A DNA stretch of 64,000 nt from Ignavibacteriota bacterium (GTDB lineage: Bacteria; Bacteroidota; Ignavibacteria; Ignavibacteriales; Melioribacteraceae): the NCBI GenBank assembly GCA_016713565.1, contig JADJOX010000007.1, positions 1,168,501 to 1,232,500 on the forward strand, in the 5' to 3' direction. Position numbers and translations under genes: made by a program. Under the pieces are notes generated by a model. The model made no database searches and was not told the DNA's origin. It saw only the letters and a list, made by a program, of their open reading frames with translations. Below, piece after piece: positions 9,508 through 18,126 of the stretch; position 1 is the stretch's first letter, and each line of letters begins with the position of its first letter.

Positions 9508-10920
9508 TTATTCAATTATAATTGTTCGAGCCGATTTTGATTTGGTTTGAGATTTTGTCGTTTCCACTTCAGTCGGTGAATCTCCACTTATCTCTTCATG
9601 AATTTCCAATGTAGGATTTCGTAAAGCAACAAAATCACCGTTTTGCAAACCGTCATTTATAACGATAAAATCTTCACTTTTACTTCCGATTTTTACATTT
9701 ACTTTGTCAAATCCCGAACCGTTTTTTTTATATACGAAAAATTCGTCGCTTTCATTAAATACTGCTTCATGCGGAACAAATAATTTATCCTTTGTTTCAT
9801 TAACTATTATTTGATTGCTCGTTGTCATTCCGGGTTTTAGAATTTCGGAAACGCCTTCAATATCAACGTGAACATCAAAAACTTTAATATCCGAATCATA
9901 ATTTTTGTTCTTTCCCAACCGAGCAATACTAGTAATTTTTCCGGTAAAGGTGCTATCTTGAAATGCGTCGAGTTTAACAATTACTTTTTGTCCCATGCTA
10001 ACTTTACTTACATCAACTTCATTAACATACGTTTCGCTTTCCATTGCTGATAGATCAGGTAAAGTAATTATTACTTGCCCAGGCCAAGGCTGATCTCCAA
10101 TTTGAAATTTTTGACCGTTATTCGCCCAATTTACGCCATAAACAACCAAACCTTCCGCTGATGCCGAAAGAGTTAAATCATCCAAATCCATTTTTGCTTT
10201 TTCCAGATCATTTTTTTTCTGCCTAACTTCAACATTCATGTTATTCATTTCTGACTGTTGAATTATTTTTTTCGATTCATAATCTTTTTGTGTTTGTTCA
10301 TACTGTAATTCATTTTTTTGATGCTGCAGCGCAGCTTCTCTTTGTTTAGCTTGAGCTTCAAACTTCATTTGTTCCATGCTTAGTTTGGATAATTCAAAAC
10401 TGAGTTGAGAGCTTTTTAATTGTGATTCCATTTGCGCAATTTCGGACGCTTGATTTGCCATAAGCTTTTCTTTATTAGACATTGCAATTTCAAGCTGTGC
10501 TTCGGCTTCTTTTAATTTTGTTAATGCTTCGGTAGGATCAAATTTTGCCACAATATCTCCCGATTTAATGTAAGTTCCTTCGGGCACTAAAAATACAATC
10601 TTCAAACTGCTTCTAACTCTTGGCGCCGCAATTGATATAGAATTTTTTGCCTTTATTTCACCGCTTTCCGTTACGGATATTCTAAAAGTATCTCTCTTGA
10701 TTTTATATAGCGGAATGTTTGAATCAATTTTTGAACTGTTAAAGAAAGTAAAATAAATGAAAACGAACAGAATTATCACTATTGTAAATAATGAATATTT
10801 TTTTTGAAAAATTGCTGGAAGTTTATTTTTTTTTACGGTTTGTAAGTATGCTGAATTTAATAGATCAAACTTATTTTGAAAATATTTTAAAATCTTCGAT
10901 AATTTTTTCTCTTTTTCCAT
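9508..10920 (-). CDS. HlyD/MacA-like periplasmic adaptor of efflux pump
   Basis: 470 aa. One inner-membrane anchor near residues 46-62 is followed by a split biotinyl-lipoyl domain, a long coiled-coil hairpin (about 130-240, rich in Glu, Lys and Gln), and beta-barrel and membrane-proximal domains (PGMTTSNQIIVNE). This is the membrane-fusion protein that links the MacB-like permease to the TolC-like channel encoded next. Gene order adaptor-permease-channel with almost no spacing points to one operon. The N-terminal 45 residues before the anchor are longer than usual. The substrate is not readable; macrolides, lipids and peptides are typical of the class. Confidence 0.88.
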   Translation of the reverse strand: MEKEKKLSKILKYFQNKFDLLNSAYLQTVKKNKLPAIFQKKYSLFTIVIILFVFIYFTFFNSSKIDSNIPLYKIKRDTFRISVTESGEIKAKNSISIAAPRVRSSLKIVFLVPEGTYIKSGDIVAKFDPTEALTKLKEAEAQLEIAMSNKEKLMANQASEIAQMESQLKSSQLSFELSKLSMEQMKFEAQAKQREAALQHQKNELQYEQTQKDYESKKIIQQSEMNNMNVEVRQKKNDLEKAKMDLDDLTLSASAEGLVVYGVNWANNGQKFQIGDQPWPGQVIITLPDLSAMESETYVNEVDVSKVSMGQKVIVKLDAFQDSTFTGKITSIARLGKNKNYDSDIKVFDVHVDIEGVSEILKPGMTTSNQIIVNETKDKLFVPHEAVFNESDEFFVYKKNGSGFDKVNVKIGSKSEDFIVINDGLQNGDFVALRNPTLEIHEEISGDSPTEVETTKSQTKSKSARTIIIE

Positions 10921-11067
10921 TATTCATTTATTTGTTATTACATGAATAATATTATTAAAAATTCCTTCCAAATAAAAGTCATTTTAATTTAAATTATAAA
11001 GAACACTTGGTCTTAATTCATTAAATATAGTTCTCCTTTCTAAAGTTTACAAAATCTAATTTTTCAT

Positions 11068-11751
11068 TCAATGTTCAAAATAAATAAAACTAAGGATTAC
11101 CAATGCGGCTATTACAGTTATCCACATCAAATTTTTTAAGTTAGTATTTTTTTTATTAGGTACAAATTTCAATTCTTCATCGGCGAACCGTATATAATCA
11201 TTTTCCAGCTTGTTAGAACTTTTTTCTAAAGGAATATTTAATTCTTCACCATTATTTTCTGGGATTGAATTGGATACTTCAATTTGATTTTCTTCAAAAT
11301 TTATTTTTTTTTTTGATAATAGCTCAACTGCCGAATACCACTTACCTTCTACTTCAGTTGCTCCAATTCCAATAATTGAATTTTCACTTCTAATCCAATT
11401 AAGATCATTTTCCATTTCTTCTTCTGAATTATAATAACAACTTCTTGCAACTTCGTGTTTGTTTCCGGCAATCAAGTAATAATAAAATTTATTATCTGAA
11501 GTTTTTGATGATAACCATCTTTCATCCAGAAAGGCGTTTCTATAAACGGAATTTATTCCGTTATCTCGTGCAATTTCTAAAGAATAGCTTTGTGATCTGA
11601 GATATGTTTTGCCGCTGAAATTTAAAGCGAAGTAAAATTTGTTCTCTTTTGTAAATTTGAAAAAACCATTATCACCTTTGTAATCATCACATTCTAAAAA
11701 CTGATCGGCAGAGCATAAAAAATCTTCTGAAAAATCATTTTTCTTTTCCAT
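11068..11751 (-). CDS. DUF1508 (YegP-like) duplicated-domain protein with C-terminal membrane anchor
   Basis: 227 aa. Two tandem copies of the small YegP-type fold: first FYFALNFSGKTYLRSQSY with DNGINSVYRNA (about 38-75), then FYYYLIAGNKHEVARSCYY (about 88-110). Family members of Bacteroidota share the phrases FLECDDY, RSQSY and ARDNGI. A low-complexity acidic linker follows (140-205), then one C-terminal helix (NLMWITVIAALVILSFIYF) that would tail-anchor it in the inner membrane. The function of the family is unknown. Its 5' leader carries an unusual nested stem-loop, described separately. Confidence 0.72.
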   Translation of the reverse strand: MEKKNDFSEDFLCSADQFLECDDYKGDNGFFKFTKENKFYFALNFSGKTYLRSQSYSLEIARDNGINSVYRNAFLDERWLSSKTSDNKFYYYLIAGNKHEVARSCYYNSEEEMENDLNWIRSENSIIGIGATEVEGKWYSAVELLSKKKINFEENQIEVSNSIPENNGEELNIPLEKSSNKLENDYIRFADEELKFVPNKKNTNLKNLMWITVIAALVILSFIYFEH

Positions 11752-11753
11752 TT

Positions 11754-11826
11754 GGGGGATCCTTTAATAAAATATTTAAATTGAATACGGACTGAAACTA
11801 ATTCGAGTCCAGCGCAGTAATCCCCC
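11754..11826 (-). promoter_or_regulatory. Structured mRNA leader: nested stem-loop next to the start codon
   Basis: ATCCCCC at 11820-11826 (plus strand) is complementary to GGGGGAT at 11754-11760, giving an outer 7-bp helix. Inside it GGACTGAA (11789-11796) pairs with TTCGAGTCC (11802-11810) with one bulged G and a 5-nt loop. In the transcript (minus strand) the outer 3' arm lies 2 nt before the ATG at 11751 and covers the purine-rich AAAGGAT region. G5/C5 tracts are rare in this AT-rich sequence. The structure could mask the ribosome site. The pairing is seen directly; a regulatory role is inference. Confidence 0.45.
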
Positions 11827-11933
11827 TATTAATTCAATTACTTATATTTTGATGATATAAACAATCTCAAAATTAAGTTTCTTGAAAAAATCCAGTAGTA
11901 AAAATAATAAAATTCAGAAATAAAAGTATTATT

Positions 11934-13406
11934 TTAATACGAAAATATGTGACTTTTAAATGGTCCTAATTCAATAAACAAACCGTCATTCAATACTTCA
12001 TCGGTTTTCCTGAAATAAGTCTTATAGTTTAGAATATCTTTAAGTTTAAATTTGGCTGGATAATTAGTAAGATTTAATTCAATTCTACATTGTGAAACCA
12101 CTTTAGAGAAATTTACAACAACCAGCCTTTTTCTTTCTTCAAAAGTAATTTTCCAAGCAAGAATGTTGTGATATGTGTTATTTGAAACCCACGCCGGAAT
12201 TGGATTCAATAATTCCCAGTTTCCGTATTTAAAAACTTCTGATGCCGTTATTCTAAAAAGTTTTTCATAAAATTCCATTAAATTGAAATTATCTTTTTCA
12301 TTCGGTTCTCTTCCAAGCTGCACAGGTAATTTAATTTTTTTTCCTTCAATTTGTCCATCTTGTATAAAAGTCATTCCGGGAATAGTATAAATTATAATTG
12401 CCGCGGCTTTTGATTTTTCTATTCCCAATGAAGTTATTGCTCTTTCTTCATCGTGATTTTCAATAAACCTTACAGATTTTTCCTGGAATTTTTTTTCTGC
12501 CATTAAATGAGCTTTTATTTCGCTTACATTTTCAATTCTTAATCTGTCCAGCAGCCTTTTATCATAAGTAAAGTCATAACCCAGTTTTTGGAGTTCCCAT
12601 TCTAAATCCCAATAAGATTCACCAATGAAAATAAAATTTTCATTTTTTTTCTTAACTTCGTTAATGCAAATTTCCCAAAATTCATTTTTGGGTTTGTGAT
12701 AATTATTAAATGAAATTACTCCGCCCCAAGTATTTTCAAAAACATTATTTAATGAAAGCATTGCCATATCGCATCTAACACCGTCGCAAACATCCATTAA
12801 ATCTTTTAATGTTTCAATCATCCAATTTCTTGCGTTGTCATTAAAGTAATTTATTTGAATTGTATCCTGCCAAGCCGGAAAAAAAGGATCTCTTCCGTGA
12901 GCGAAAACCAATGAACTTTTTGTTTTGAAAAATGTATGAGGATTTCTTTGCAAAAAATCATCATTTGCCGGAAGAAATAATTCGGGATTTGTTTCAATTA
13001 AAGAACTATGCGCGCTGAAATGATTTGTTACAAAGTCTAATATCAACTTAACTCCTAAAGAATTAAGATAATTCTTCAATTCAATAATATCTTCTTTTGT
13101 TCCAATTAATGAATTTACTTCGTAGCAATCAATCGCATAAGGCGAACCAATTACATCTTTATCATTCCAATCTTTCAACGCTTTTGTATAATCGCTTATC
13201 AATCCCGGCTCAAAGCAATAGTCTTTAATAACCGATTCGTTTGTTTTCCAAATGCCCATTAACCAAATGTAATTAAAACCTTTTAAATACAGATCATACC
13301 AATATTCTTTGGGTACATCTTTAATTGTTGCCTTTTGTTCACCTTCATCAAATCTTTTTAACCAGACTCTGGTGTTTATTTCATAGATGTATGATTTTTT
13401 ATTCAT
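11934..13406 (-). CDS. GH13 alpha-amylase-family glycosidase, cytoplasmic
   Basis: 490 aa without a signal peptide. The GH13 (beta/alpha)8 barrel is shown by ILDFVTNHFS (region I), GVRCDMAML with nucleophile Asp213, FIGESYWD with acid/base Glu263, and FIENHDEER with transition-state Asp319. A short C-terminal beta domain follows. Substrates of the class are alpha-glucans or alpha-glucosides (maltodextrin, trehalose or sucrose); the exact specificity cannot be read. The gene starts 4 bp after the dnaG stop codon, so it is probably co-transcribed with primase, an odd pairing. A second, different GH13 enzyme is at 60677-62008. Confidence 0.88.
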   Translation of the reverse strand: MNKKSYIYEINTRVWLKRFDEGEQKATIKDVPKEYWYDLYLKGFNYIWLMGIWKTNESVIKDYCFEPGLISDYTKALKDWNDKDVIGSPYAIDCYEVNSLIGTKEDIIELKNYLNSLGVKLILDFVTNHFSAHSSLIETNPELFLPANDDFLQRNPHTFFKTKSSLVFAHGRDPFFPAWQDTIQINYFNDNARNWMIETLKDLMDVCDGVRCDMAMLSLNNVFENTWGGVISFNNYHKPKNEFWEICINEVKKKNENFIFIGESYWDLEWELQKLGYDFTYDKRLLDRLRIENVSEIKAHLMAEKKFQEKSVRFIENHDEERAITSLGIEKSKAAAIIIYTIPGMTFIQDGQIEGKKIKLPVQLGREPNEKDNFNLMEFYEKLFRITASEVFKYGNWELLNPIPAWVSNNTYHNILAWKITFEERKRLVVVNFSKVVSQCRIELNLTNYPAKFKLKDILNYKTYFRKTDEVLNDGLFIELGPFKSHIFSY

Positions 13407-13410
13407 TTTA

Positions 13411-15258
13411 TCAGCTCTTTAATAATAAAGTTTTTTCTTTTCTTAATTCGTCGTTTTCTCTCATTATTTTTATTACTTCAGGATTATTTCCTAATTTTTC
13501 AATTTTGATATCATTCAACTTAATTTGCTCATCAATCTTTATCAATTGATATTTTTTAATCGTATCATTTGCATACTTAAGTAAATTTTTTTCAACTTTA
13601 CCATGACTCGATTTTTCATCCCAAGTACTGCTGATTTGATATTCGCCAAGAGTAACATTTAAAATATAATTTTTTAATTTTTCATCTTCAATCTTTTCAA
13701 TAACGTCGGCTAAGTTAAAATTACCTCTCATATATGCGTCAAATATTATCAGCGCCAAATTCTTTAATGAATTGTTTGAAAAATCTTCCGGTTGAATAGC
13801 ATCAAATATTTTACCTATTATTTCTTCATCACCTTCAAACAAAAGGTGAATAAGTTCTTTTTCTAAATTTAACAATTGAGTATTTATTTCTGATTTTATT
13901 TGAGAGCCGGGTTTTCCGGTTTTAACAATTCTTTGTTCCGTTTGAAGTTCCGCTCTTTTGTTTTGACTCAGAAATTTATTCAGCTCTGTTTCAATTAATT
14001 TTTCCCTTAAATTAAATTTTCTAGAAATTGATCTAATCAACAAACTCCGCTTCAACTCATCATTTACAAATGCGGCAGATTTAACCAATTCGCGTATTGC
14101 TTCCGCTTCTGTATTGGGATTCTCAAACATTCCTTCGGCTTCATATTGTGAAGTTTGGAATTCCAAGAAATTCTGCGCAGTTTTTAACAGATCTTCAAAA
14201 TTTTCTTTTCCGTATTCGGTAATAAATGAATCCGGATCTTCACCTTGCGGCAGACTTAACATTGAAACTTCGAAATCCTGCTTAAGTAAAATTTCTATAC
14301 TTCTCATCGCGGCTTTTTGTCCGGCTGTATCGGCATCAAAAATAACGGTAACATTTTTTGTATAACGCGAAAGTAATTTTACCTGATCATCAGTCAATGA
14401 TGTTCCGGATGAAGCAACTACATTTTTAATTCCGTTTTGAAAAAGCGCGATCAAATCCATATAACCTTCTACAAGAATAGCTTTATCCAATTTTCTAATT
14501 TCATCTTTGGAATGAAATAAACCGTACAAACTTTTTCTTTTTAGATAAATTGTGGATTCAGGTGAGTTCAAATATTTTGCAATATTTTCTTCACCTTGAA
14601 ATACTCTACCGCCGAACGCGACAACTCTTCCATTCGGTGAAAAAATCGGGAAAATTATTCTGCCTCTAAACTTATCATAAAATTTTCCGTTTTCTTTTGA
14701 ATCGATAAGTCCGAGTAATTTTGCGTTTTCTAAATTTATTTTATTTTCAATTGCGTAGTTCACAAAATGATCCCAGCCGTTTGGCGCAAATCCTAATCCG
14801 AATATCTTTTGCGTCTGCAGTTTAATTTTTCTTAATTTAAAATAATCTCGGGCAATTTCGCCTGTTTCAGAATTAAGAAGACTGTTGCTGAAATATTTTG
14901 CCGCAAAAACATTTATTTCATAAAGTTCTTCTAATTCATTTTGCTCGGATGTAACTTGCTCTTCTTCAAAATTCAGACGAATTCCTACAGATTCGGCTAT
15001 TTCCTGAACCGCCTCAATGAATGAGATGCTTTTGTAATCCATTAAAAATTTATAGACATTGCCACCGGCGTGACAGCCGAAACAGTGAAAAATTTGTTTG
15101 TCTTCGCTGACTGTAAAAGATGGTGTTTTTTCTTGATGGAACGGACAAAGTCCAATGAAATTTTTTCCTCTTTTTCTAAGCGCGACAAATTGTGATATTA
15201 CATCAACAATATTTGCCGAGCTTCTAATTTCTTCTATTGTATTTTCTGGAATTCGCAT
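13411..15258 (-). CDS. dnaG: DNA primase
   Basis: 615 aa. The N-terminal CHC2 zinc finger has Cys38, His41, Cys59 and Cys62. The catalytic core follows, with the TOPRIM domain marked by ILVEGYMDLIAL, FDADTAGQKAA and the PQGEDPDSFI phrase. The C-terminal part (~430-615) is the helicase-binding region, variable in this family. It synthesises RNA primers at the replication fork. The start ATG at 15258 is supported by the family-typical opening MRIPENTIEEIR. It is divergent from ispG. Confidence 0.97.
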   Translation of the reverse strand: MRIPENTIEEIRSSANIVDVISQFVALRKRGKNFIGLCPFHQEKTPSFTVSEDKQIFHCFGCHAGGNVYKFLMDYKSISFIEAVQEIAESVGIRLNFEEEQVTSEQNELEELYEINVFAAKYFSNSLLNSETGEIARDYFKLRKIKLQTQKIFGLGFAPNGWDHFVNYAIENKINLENAKLLGLIDSKENGKFYDKFRGRIIFPIFSPNGRVVAFGGRVFQGEENIAKYLNSPESTIYLKRKSLYGLFHSKDEIRKLDKAILVEGYMDLIALFQNGIKNVVASSGTSLTDDQVKLLSRYTKNVTVIFDADTAGQKAAMRSIEILLKQDFEVSMLSLPQGEDPDSFITEYGKENFEDLLKTAQNFLEFQTSQYEAEGMFENPNTEAEAIRELVKSAAFVNDELKRSLLIRSISRKFNLREKLIETELNKFLSQNKRAELQTEQRIVKTGKPGSQIKSEINTQLLNLEKELIHLLFEGDEEIIGKIFDAIQPEDFSNNSLKNLALIIFDAYMRGNFNLADVIEKIEDEKLKNYILNVTLGEYQISSTWDEKSSHGKVEKNLLKYANDTIKKYQLIKIDEQIKLNDIKIEKLGNNPEVIKIMRENDELRKEKTLLLKS

Positions 15259-15400
15259 ATACTAATTTAAAATTAAAAATCAATTTTATAGTATTTATAC
15301 TTTTAAAATAACACAAAATTATTTCAATTCTAAAATTGTAAATATTCAATTGGACTTTTCAATTTATTATATTTAAAAATTACATTTAGAAAGATTTATT

Positions 15401-17335
15401 ATGAATGAAAATAAATATTGTAATTCACTAACAAAATACAGCAGATTTATTACGCGGGAAGTTAAAGTCGGAGAAATTTCAATCGGAAACGGAAATCCGA
15501 TTCGCGTTCAATCCATGACGACCACAAACACAATGGATACAATCGCGACTGTTGAGCAATCAATTAGAATGATTAATGCGGGATGCGAATTAGTTAGAAT
15601 AACCGCGCCAAGTATTAATGAAGCTAAAAATTTAAAAAATATAAAAGAAGAATTGCACAAACGAGGTTATAATGTGCCGCTAATTGCGGATATTCACTTT
15701 ACTCCAAATGCCGCAGAAGAAGCCGCAAGAATTGTTGAAAAAGTTAGAGTTAATCCCGGAAATTATATAGATAAAAAGAAGTTTCAGCAAATTGATTATA
15801 CCGATTTGGAATATGAAGAAGAAATTGAAAGAATCAGAGTTAAATTTTCTCCGCTCGTAAAAATCTGCAAAGAATACGGAACCGCTATGCGCATTGGCAC
15901 AAACCACGGTTCGCTTTCTGATAGAATTATGAGCAGATACGGCGATACTCCACTTGGAATGGTTGAATCCGCGCTTGAGTTTTTAAGAATTTGCGAAGAT
16001 TTAAATTATCACCAAATTATACTTTCAATGAAAGCAAGTAATCCGCAAGTTATGGTTCAAGCTTATAGATTGCTTGTGAACAAAATGATTGCAGAAAGAA
16101 TGAACTATCCTCTTCATCTTGGAGTTACTGAAGCAGGAGACGGAGAAGACGGAAGAATTAAATCCGCGTTAGGAATTGGCGCTTTGCTTGAAGACGGCCT
16201 CGGAGATACAATTCGCGTTTCTTTAACCGAAGAGCCTGAACATGAAATTCCCGTTGCTTTAGCTTTGGTAAATAGATACGCAAACAGAATTCCGCATAAA
16301 GAAATTCCGGAAATAATTAATCTTCCTTACGATCCTTTCAGTTATTTAAAAATTCCTGCTTACCCAATAAATAATTTTGGAGATAAGAATTCACCTCGAG
16401 TTATTGCGGAAATATCAAATAAGGAAATCATTAACGAGGATCTTTTAAAACTTGGTTTAACTTATTTATCCGATTTGGATAAATGGAATATCGGCGATCA
16501 AGCTCCTGATTATATTTTTGCCGGCGATCAAAATGTAAATACAAATTTACCCGAAAGCTTGGATATCATTCAAAATTATGACACTTGGTTACAAAATCCC
16601 AATAAATCTAAATTTCATCCATATTTCGATTTTAATAATTTCTTATCGCTTGAAGAAATTTCTCCAATTTTAAATTTTATTGAAATTAATATTGACAATA
16701 TTTCTGATGAAAGATTCGCAAGGTTGAAGGATAAGAAGAATTCGGTTTTGGTAATTACAACCGACAATAAACACGCGCTTGCCGAATTGAGAAGAATTTT
16801 TATTGAACTAATGAATTTGGGTTTTGGTCATCCAATAGTTATTAAGCGCGAATATAATGTTAATGATTTTGAGAATTTACAGTTATACGCCGCAACCGAT
16901 TTGGGAAGTTTATTTATTGAAGGATTCGGAGACGGAGTTTGGTTAACGAATAAAAAAATCGATTTTTTACCCGAAGAAATTAACAGAACTTTATTCGGCA
17001 TTCTTCAGGCTGCACGAGTAAGAATTTCTAAAACAGAATATATCGCTTGTCCTTCTTGCGGAAGAACGCTTTTTGATTTGGTTGAAGTAACAAATAAAAT
17101 AAGAGAAAGAACCGGACACTTAAAAGGCGTTAAAATTGGAATAATGGGCTGCATTGTAAATGGTCCCGGAGAAATGGCGGATGCAGATTACGGTTATGTT
17201 GGTTCCGGTCCGGGAAAAATTACACTTTACAGAGGGAAAGAAGTAATTAAAAAAAGCATTTCTTCGGAGTTGGCGGTTGATGGATTAATAGATTTAATTA
17301 AAGAAGATGGTAATTGGGTCGAGCCAATAAATTAG
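15401..17335 (+). CDS. ispG: 4-hydroxy-3-methylbut-2-enyl diphosphate synthase, long insert type
   Basis: 644 aa, against ~370 for the E. coli enzyme. The extra length is the central domain (about residues 290-520) between the TIM barrel (PIRVQSMTTTNT, ADIHFTPNAA) and the C-terminal 4Fe-4S domain, as in Bacteroidota, Chlamydiae and plants. The three cluster cysteines are in YIACPSCGRTLFD (Cys550, Cys553) and GIMGCIVNGPGE. It makes HMBPP in the non-mevalonate isoprenoid pathway using reduced ferredoxin or flavodoxin. It stands alone, ending in a bidirectional terminator shared with the convergent zinc-ribbon gene. Confidence 0.97.
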   Translation: MNENKYCNSLTKYSRFITREVKVGEISIGNGNPIRVQSMTTTNTMDTIATVEQSIRMINAGCELVRITAPSINEAKNLKNIKEELHKRGYNVPLIADIHFTPNAAEEAARIVEKVRVNPGNYIDKKKFQQIDYTDLEYEEEIERIRVKFSPLVKICKEYGTAMRIGTNHGSLSDRIMSRYGDTPLGMVESALEFLRICEDLNYHQIILSMKASNPQVMVQAYRLLVNKMIAERMNYPLHLGVTEAGDGEDGRIKSALGIGALLEDGLGDTIRVSLTEEPEHEIPVALALVNRYANRIPHKEIPEIINLPYDPFSYLKIPAYPINNFGDKNSPRVIAEISNKEIINEDLLKLGLTYLSDLDKWNIGDQAPDYIFAGDQNVNTNLPESLDIIQNYDTWLQNPNKSKFHPYFDFNNFLSLEEISPILNFIEINIDNISDERFARLKDKKNSVLVITTDNKHALAELRRIFIELMNLGFGHPIVIKREYNVNDFENLQLYAATDLGSLFIEGFGDGVWLTNKKIDFLPEEINRTLFGILQAARVRISKTEYIACPSCGRTLFDLVEVTNKIRERTGHLKGVKIGIMGCIVNGPGEMADADYGYVGSGPGKITLYRGKEVIKKSISSELAVDGLIDLIKEDGNWVEPIN

Positions 17336-17358
17336 CTTTATTAAAAGATTAAAACAAA

Positions 17359-17384
17359 AAAGCTCAACTATAAAGTTGAGCTTT
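17359..17384. terminator. Bidirectional rho-independent terminator
   Basis: An 11-bp perfect stem (AAAGCTCAACT at 17359-17369 and AGTTGAGCTTT at 17374-17384) with a 4-nt loop lies between the convergent ispG and zinc-ribbon genes. An A-run on the left supplies the U-tract for leftward transcripts. Confidence 0.85.
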
Positions 17385-17392
17385 ATAAACTT

Positions 17393-18121
17393 TTAGCCCT
17401 TTTTAACTTCTACAGCAACATTCGGAGAAACCAAAAGTCTGCCGCATGATTCGCATGTAAATAATCTGCTGCTCGTTCTAATTTCTATTTGTCTTTGTGG
17501 AGGAACAACATTATGGCATCCAGTGCAGGCGCCTCTGTTAATTGTCGCAACTGCTTTTCCGCCCAAGGCTTTTCTAATTCTTGTATAAGTATTATAATCC
17601 GATTTTCTTACTTTTTCGGCAACTTCAGTTCTTTTTACGTTCAGCTTTGTTTCTTCGCGTTCGTTTGCCTTAATAATTGTTTTAAGCTCTTCCTCTTTTA
17701 TCTTAACTTCATCAGACAGATCTTTTAACTGAGGTTCAACTTCATTGATTTCATTTTTAAGTTTCTGTACCTTATTTTCAAGTTCGGAATTCTCCGTTTC
17801 TAAAGTTTTTATTTTTTCTTCGGAATGTTCAATTTCTTTAGTAAGCGCGTCATATTCTTTATTATTACGGACTTGATACAGTTGAGTTTTAAATTTTTTC
17901 AGATTTGTATTTAATCTTTCAAGCTCGTCCTCGTTTAATTTAATTGTTTCTAAAGCAGAATTTTTTTCATTCTCCTGCACGCTTATTGTTTCTTTAATAT
18001 TCTGAATCTGTGAGTTCAAACTATTGACTTCAATTGGTAAATCACCCCTCAGTTCTTGAAGTGTATCAAGTTCATCGTCAATTAATTGAAGCTCAAAAAG
18101 TGTTGATAATCGATTAATCAA
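17393..18121 (-). CDS. Coiled-coil protein with C4 zinc ribbon (COG1579 type)
   Basis: 242 aa. Residues ~10-170 form a long antiparallel coiled coil rich in Glu, Lys and Leu. The C-terminus is a zinc ribbon with CTGCHNVVPP and CESCGRLL pairs. The start is TTG at 18121, supported by AAGGAG nine bases upstream. The nif3 gene ends 5 bp before it, a pairing common in bacteria for COG1579 and Nif3/YbgI proteins. The family includes CdsZ and proteins proposed to bind nucleic acid or help flagellar or secretion assembly; the role here is unknown. Confidence 0.85.
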   Translation of the reverse strand: MINRLSTLFELQLIDDELDTLQELRGDLPIEVNSLNSQIQNIKETISVQENEKNSALETIKLNEDELERLNTNLKKFKTQLYQVRNNKEYDALTKEIEHSEEKIKTLETENSELENKVQKLKNEINEVEPQLKDLSDEVKIKEEELKTIIKANEREETKLNVKRTEVAEKVRKSDYNTYTRIRKALGGKAVATINRGACTGCHNVVPPQRQIEIRTSSRLFTCESCGRLLVSPNVAVEVKKG

Positions 18122-18126
18122 TTTAT

